Source: JASFUX01 sp050050115
Lineage (GTDB): Bacteria > Pseudomonadota > Alphaproteobacteria > Caulobacterales > Maricaulaceae
Direction: 5' to 3'
Assembly (NCBI GenBank): GCA_050050115.1
Contig: JASFUX010000118.1
Span: 1-10,223, forward strand
DNA: 10,223 nt
How positions within the stretch are numbered: position 1 is the first letter of the stretch; the number at the start of each line of letters is the position of its first letter. A program made the translations under genes and the position numbers. This document shows positions 4,464-10,223 of this stretch, piece by piece. The notes beneath the pieces were generated by a model. The model saw nothing but the letters and a program-made list of their open reading frames with translations. It did not search any database and was not told the DNA's origin.

Positions 4464-6788
4464 ATGACGCAGCCGCGGGTGCAGCTGCTGGGCGGCGCGC
4501 GCCTCGTCCGTGAGGACGGGCGCACCCAGGCGCGTCTGGGCAAGAAGGCGCTCGCCCTGCTCACCTATCTGGCGGTCCGCCCCGGCCGCGAGGTCCCGCG
4601 CGAGACTCTGGCCGAGCTGCTGTGGCCCGGCCGCTTCGAAGAGCAGGCCCGCCAGAGCCTGCGCCAGGCCCTGAGCGCCATTCGCCGCGGTCTCGGCGAA
4701 GAGCACGCCGCGGCGCTCGTCTCCACCGACGCCGGCGTGGCTTTGAACGTCGAGGCGATCGCCGTTGACATCGCCGACTTCGAGCGCTTGGCGCGCAGCG
4801 GCGACCCGGACGATCTCGCCGCCGCCGGCGCGCTTTACGAAGGCGAGTTCGCGCCCGGCCTGGTGCGCGTCTCGGACGATTTCGACGCCTGGGTGGAGAC
4901 CGAGCGCCGCCGCCTCGCCGCCCGCGCGGTCGAGATCTTCGACAGCCTGGCGAAGCAAACGCTCGAGGCCAACGACCGCGAAGCCGCCCTCGCCCATGCG
5001 CGCCGCGCAGTGGAGATCGAGCCGGCGCACGAGCCGGGCCATCGCGCGGTGATGACCATCCTCGCCGAGCTCGGCCAGCGCGCCGCTGCCTTGAGGCAGT
5101 TCGAGGTCTGCCGCGAAGCGCTCGCGCGCGAGCTCGACGTCGCGCCGGACGAGGAGACGACCGCCCTCGCCGAGCGCATCCGCGCCGCGGCGGCAGAAAC
5201 GGTCAAGAGTGAAGCCGCGCCGCCGCCCGCCGAGACCGCGCCCGAGGCCGCCGCGCCTGAGGATGAGACGCCCGCGATTGAAGCTGCCGACGAACGCATC
5301 GAGGAACCCGCCGCAGTCGCCCCTCCTCCGCCGCCCGTCGCGCCGCCCGCGCAAGTTACCCCGCTGCGGGTGTTCATGGCGGCGATCCGCTACGTCCGCC
5401 GACGGCGGCTGTTCATCGGCCTCGCCGTCGTCGCCATCGCGGCGGCGACCTACGTCTATATGCTGCGCGCCCTCGACGCGCGCCGGCCGCCGGACGACGA
5501 ACCCGGCGCAAGCGGCGAGCAGCTCGCCGCGGTCGAAACCGAGCCCGAGGCGGAGCCCGCGCTCTGCGCCGTCGCCGGCCGCGCCGCGTCAGCCGAAGAA
5601 CCGGCGCTGGTCTTCGTGCCGTTCGACGCCTTGGGCGACGACCCGGCGCTCGCCGCCTTCGCCGCCGCAGCGACGGACGCGGCGCGCGCGACCACGTCGC
5701 TCGTGCCGGGCGTGAGCATCGTCGCCGGCCCGCCGATCGGGCACGCGGACTACGACCTGACCCCCAGCGAGCTGACCGGGCGCAACGGCGCAAGCCATGT
5801 GCTCTACGGCGCGGTCCGATCGATCGGCGAAGGCGTGCAGGTGACGCTCCGAATCGTCGACGGCGCAAGCGACCGGCAAACCTGGCAGCAGATCGAACGC
5901 TTTGACGGCGTCCAGGCTCTCGACGCGGAAGCCGCCGGACTCGTGGCGATCACGGCGGCGCGCGGGGTGCAGGAGGAGTTGACAGACGGCCGCCAGGCGC
6001 TCGCCTACCGAGGTTATGCGCCCGCCTCGCTCGCCGTGCTCGAGCACGGCACCCGCGGCTATGCGCACCTGAACGCCGCGACCGAAGTCGACATCGCACT
6101 GGCGCGCGCGGCGTTCGAGGACGCCCTCGCGCTCGATCCGAACGATGTCGGCGCCCACTCGGGGCTCGGCTTCTCTTACATCCTGCCGGTGATGTTCGGC
6201 TGGTCCGAGGACCCGGCCGCCGATCTGGCACAGGCTGCGGCCTACGCCGAGGAAGCGCGCACGCGCGCGCCTGACTTCACTTGGTCGATCACGCTCGACG
6301 CGCTCTTGGCGCTGTTCGCCGGTGAGCACGACCGCGCCGTCTCCCTCGCCGAACAGGCGGTGTGGGCGAGCGGCGGCGGCGCGGACGCGACCGCCTTCCT
6401 CGCCTACATCCAGAGCTACGCCGGTGATCCGGCCGAGGCGCGCGCGACGGCCGAGCAGGCGCTCAGGCTTCGTCCGTACACCGCACCGCCCTGGTACGCC
6501 TGGGTCTATGCGCGCACGCTGCGACTATCGGGCGAGCCGGCGACGGCGGCGGCGTGTCTTGAAGCAGACGTGCTCGATCCGTCAGGCGGCGCGGCGCGGA
6601 TCGTCGAGCTTGTCCAGACGCGCGTCGCGCTCGGGCAGACGGATGAAGCGCGAAGGCTGGCGGGCTTGCTCTCAGGTCGCGGCGAAGCAGGCTTCTCAGC
6701 CGAACGGTTCTGCGCCAGCCCGCCCTATCGGGACGACGCGGCGGAGGAGGCGTGCGTAGAGGCGTTGAGGACGGCGGAAGCGCCCTAG
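4464..6788 (+). CDS. Membrane-anchored SARP/BTAD transcriptional regulator with TolB-like and TPR domains
   Basis: This is a 774-residue one-component regulator. Residues 1-95 are an OmpR/PhoB-type winged helix (VQLLGGARLV, then LGKKALALLTYLAVRPGREV, LAELLWPG, ARQSLRQALSAIRRGL). Residues 98-242 are the bacterial transcriptional activator domain (VDIADFERLA, YEGEFAPGL, DDFDAWVETERRRLAARAVE, and helical repeats up to LDVAPDEETTALAERI). A Pro/Ala/Glu linker covers about 245-300. After RRRRR lies one membrane helix (about 316-334, LFIGLAVVAIAAATYVYML). Residues 380-500 resemble the TolB-like N-terminal domain common in this architecture (LVFVPFDALGDDP, then ASHVLYGAVRSIGEGVQVTL and RIVDGAS). TPR-type helices fill about 515-740. 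The DNA-binding half faces the cytosol and the sensor half the periplasm, as in CadC/ToxR. The ligand is unknown. The start is supported by GAGGGAAGG. It is divergent from the exported-protein operon. Confidence 0.9.
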   Translation: MTQPRVQLLGGARLVREDGRTQARLGKKALALLTYLAVRPGREVPRETLAELLWPGRFEEQARQSLRQALSAIRRGLGEEHAAALVSTDAGVALNVEAIAVDIADFERLARSGDPDDLAAAGALYEGEFAPGLVRVSDDFDAWVETERRRLAARAVEIFDSLAKQTLEANDREAALAHARRAVEIEPAHEPGHRAVMTILAELGQRAAALRQFEVCREALARELDVAPDEETTALAERIRAAAAETVKSEAAPPPAETAPEAAAPEDETPAIEAADERIEEPAAVAPPPPPVAPPAQVTPLRVFMAAIRYVRRRRLFIGLAVVAIAAATYVYMLRALDARRPPDDEPGASGEQLAAVETEPEAEPALCAVAGRAASAEEPALVFVPFDALGDDPALAAFAAAATDAARATTSLVPGVSIVAGPPIGHADYDLTPSELTGRNGASHVLYGAVRSIGEGVQVTLRIVDGASDRQTWQQIERFDGVQALDAEAAGLVAITAARGVQEELTDGRQALAYRGYAPASLAVLEHGTRGYAHLNAATEVDIALARAAFEDALALDPNDVGAHSGLGFSYILPVMFGWSEDPAADLAQAAAYAEEARTRAPDFTWSITLDALLALFAGEHDRAVSLAEQAVWASGGGADATAFLAYIQSYAGDPAEARATAEQALRLRPYTAPPWYAWVYARTLRLSGEPATAAACLEADVLDPSGGAARIVELVQTRVALGQTDEARRLAGLLSGRGEAGFSAERFCASPPYRDDAAEEACVEALRTAEAP

Positions 6789-6791
6789 GCC

Positions 6792-8831
<2,040 letters not shown>

Positions 8832-9026
8832 CCGCCTCTCCCCTTCGATCGGCCGAGGCTACAACAAGCAGCGCGCCGAAGAATAGACCTTGCGCGTCCG
8901 CGGCGAGGCGGGAAGAGGCTCTCGCCTATGGTCCCGCGCGCCACAAGTGATGCGGCGTGGCTGAATTGTTAGAACGCAGACGGGGTTTTGTGCGCCATAG
9001 TCGGCGCAAAGCCGCAGGGAGCGTAG
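8832..9026. promoter_or_regulatory. Divergent intergenic region, lipoprotein / PepSY gene
   Basis: This 195-bp gap must hold both promoters, but I see no well-spaced sigma-70 pair. A 6-bp inverted repeat pairs TGCGCC (8991-8996) with GGCGCA (9003-9008) across 6 nt. It is flanked by TTTT and AA and lies just before the PepSY ribosome-binding site AGGGAG (9016-9021). It could be an operator or a leader hairpin. A second short inverted repeat, GGCGAG/CTCGCC, is at 8902-8907 and 8921-8926. No RNA gene is recognisable. Confidence 0.35.
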
Positions 9027-10223
9027 ATGTCGCCCACGGACGCCGCAGCGCCAACGCAAGCCGCCGGCTCGCCCGAATCGCTCGCGCGGCGCGCGAGGCG
9101 CGTACTCTCGCCGGTCCGGCTGATCTTCCTCGTTCATCGCTGGTTGGGCATCGGCCTGGGGATCCTGATGGCGGTCTGGTGCCTGTCGGGTTTCGTGATG
9201 ATGTATGTGGGCTATCCGGAAATGACCGAGCCGGACCGCCGCGCCGGCCTAGCGCCGATCGACTGGTCGACCTGCTGCACGACGCCGACGTGGCTGGCGC
9301 TCGGCGGCGAGGAGGTTCGAAGCGCGCGCATCGAAATGCGCGCCGGCCTGCCGCTCATGTACTGGCGCGACGGCGCGGGCGCGGCGCATGTGACCAACCT
9401 CGCCACGGGCGGCGACGCGCCCCCCGTCGACGCCGCGGCTGCGCGCGCGATCGCTTCGGACTACGCCGCACGACTGGGGCTCGCGGGCGCGCCCGCGGAC
9501 ACCGAGACGCTCGCTTACGATCAGTGGACGATGCTGCCCGCCGTGCGCGCCCTGGGGCCGTTCTTCAAGGTGAACCTCGACGACGACGCGGGCTCGCAGA
9601 TCTACGTCTCGTCGGGATCAGGCGCCGTGGCCGCGGCGACGAGCGCGCGCGAGCGGTTCTGGAACTGGCCCGGCGCCGTGACCCACTGGCTCTACTTCAC
9701 CGAGCTGCGCAAGCGGTCGGACACCTGGTACTGGTTCGTGGTCTGGACCTCGCTCTTGGGCTGCTTCCTGACCGGCACGGGGCTCTACACCGGGATCCGC
9801 ATGTTCGGCCGCGGCCGGCGGCAGTTCTCGCCCTACCGCGGCTTCTCCTACGTCCATCATCTCGCGGGGCTCGGCTTCGGGCTGCTCGCCTTCACCTGGG
9901 TGGGCAGCGGCCTGGTCTCGATGAATCCGTGGGGCTTCCTCGAAGGCCAGGGCGCGCGGGACGAGGTCGCCCGCCTGCAAGGCGGGCCGGCGCCGAGCGC
10001 GGACGTGGTCGGCCTGCTGCGCGCGCTCTCGGCGAACCCGCCCCGCGACACCGCGGGCGGGGTGGTCCAGATCGAGCTGCAGCGCCTCTTGGGCGAGACC
10101 GGCGTCATCATCTATCGCGCTGACGGCTCGGTCGCGCGGCTCGATCCGCGAACGCTGGCGCCCGCGCCGCTCGGCGAGGACGCCCTCGCCCGCGCCGCCG
10201 TGGTCATGCTGGGCGAGGACGCC
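9027..10223 (+). CDS. PepSY-associated TM helix protein (PepSY_TM), 3' end outside the window
   Basis: The reading frame from ATG 9027 stays open to the last base, giving 399 residues with no stop. This is an inner-membrane protein of the PepSY-TM family, often tied to iron, haem or siderophore reduction and uptake. The first helix follows the family motif VHRWLG (His37) and runs to about 61 (LGILMAVWCLSGFVMMYV). A large extracytoplasmic part follows, with PepSY-like sequence at about 135-200 (AAAARAIASDYAARLGL, VNLDDDAGSQIYVSSGSGAV) and THWLYF (His220). Helix two is at 234-258 and helix three at about 278-298 after SYVHHLAG (His277/278). These His residues are candidate haem or metal ligands. 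The start is fixed by AGGGAG 5 nt upstream and by an in-frame TAG directly before the ATG. The expected last membrane helix lies beyond the edge. Confidence 0.88.
   Translation, partial: MSPTDAAAPTQAAGSPESLARRARRVLSPVRLIFLVHRWLGIGLGILMAVWCLSGFVMMYVGYPEMTEPDRRAGLAPIDWSTCCTTPTWLALGGEEVRSARIEMRAGLPLMYWRDGAGAAHVTNLATGGDAPPVDAAAARAIASDYAARLGLAGAPADTETLAYDQWTMLPAVRALGPFFKVNLDDDAGSQIYVSSGSGAVAAATSARERFWNWPGAVTHWLYFTELRKRSDTWYWFVVWTSLLGCFLTGTGLYTGIRMFGRGRRQFSPYRGFSYVHHLAGLGFGLLAFTWVGSGLVSMNPWGFLEGQGARDEVARLQGGPAPSADVVGLLRALSANPPRDTAGGVVQIELQRLLGETGVIIYRADGSVARLDPRTLAPAPLGEDALARAAVVMLGEDA

Noticed and set aside
4425..5354. 309-codon minus-strand frame opposite the BTAD regulator
   Set aside because: It is a mirror frame of the winged-helix/BTAD coding region, with low-complexity Arg/Gly/Leu sequence and no recognisable domain.
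8957..10123. 388-codon plus-strand frame starting at 8957
   Set aside because: It is an Arg-rich shadow of the PepSY gene. The true frame starts at ATG 9027, has a ribosome-binding site, membrane helices and family motifs, and has no stop inside the window.

Overview
The window is a very GC-rich chromosomal stretch with strong G/C preference at third codon positions. Many products carry Sec signal peptides: a c-type cytochrome, an exported SRPBCC protein, a lipoprotein and a PepSY membrane protein. Together this fits an aerobic Gram-negative, most probably an alphaproteobacterium of the Caulobacterales/Hyphomonadales/Parvularculales kind. The placement is inference from style and gene families. 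No rRNA, tRNA, CRISPR, insertion sequence or phage gene is visible.

Layout. (1) 1-611: a DUF1801 protein on the minus strand, followed by a start-less coding remnant on the plus strand. (2) 616-1853: a mono-haem SoxD/SorB-like cytochrome (minus) divergent from an exported SRPBCC protein (plus). The SRPBCC gene ends in a textbook intrinsic terminator. (3) 1905-2303: a VOC (glyoxalase-fold) protein, minus. (4) 2439-4238: three minus-strand genes for exported proteins. In transcription order these are an Ala-rich small protein, a DUF2145 protein with a His/Cys pair suggesting a papain-like fold, and a short TPR protein. (5) 4239-4463: a divergent control region holding an eight-slot array of CGTGA-like pentamers spaced one DNA turn apart. 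(6) 4464-6788: a 774-residue membrane-anchored regulator (OmpR-type winged helix, BTAD, linker, one TM helix, TolB-like domain, TPRs). (7) 6792-8831: a large lipoprotein of DUF6351 type with a GxSxG motif, convergent with the regulator and separated from it by 3 bp. (8) 9027-10223: a PepSY-TM membrane protein that runs off the window and has no stop inside it.

The most interesting unit is 2439-6788. The regulator has a SARP/BTAD DNA-binding half inside the cell and a TolB-like/TPR half predicted in the periplasm, a CadC/ToxR-like topology. It is divergent from genes for exported proteins of unknown function. The shared intergenic region carries same-strand repeats at 10-11 bp steps, the geometry that SARP-type activators are known to bind. 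I infer a signal-responsive envelope module controlled from the phased array. The domains and repeats are seen directly; the regulatory wiring is not proven.
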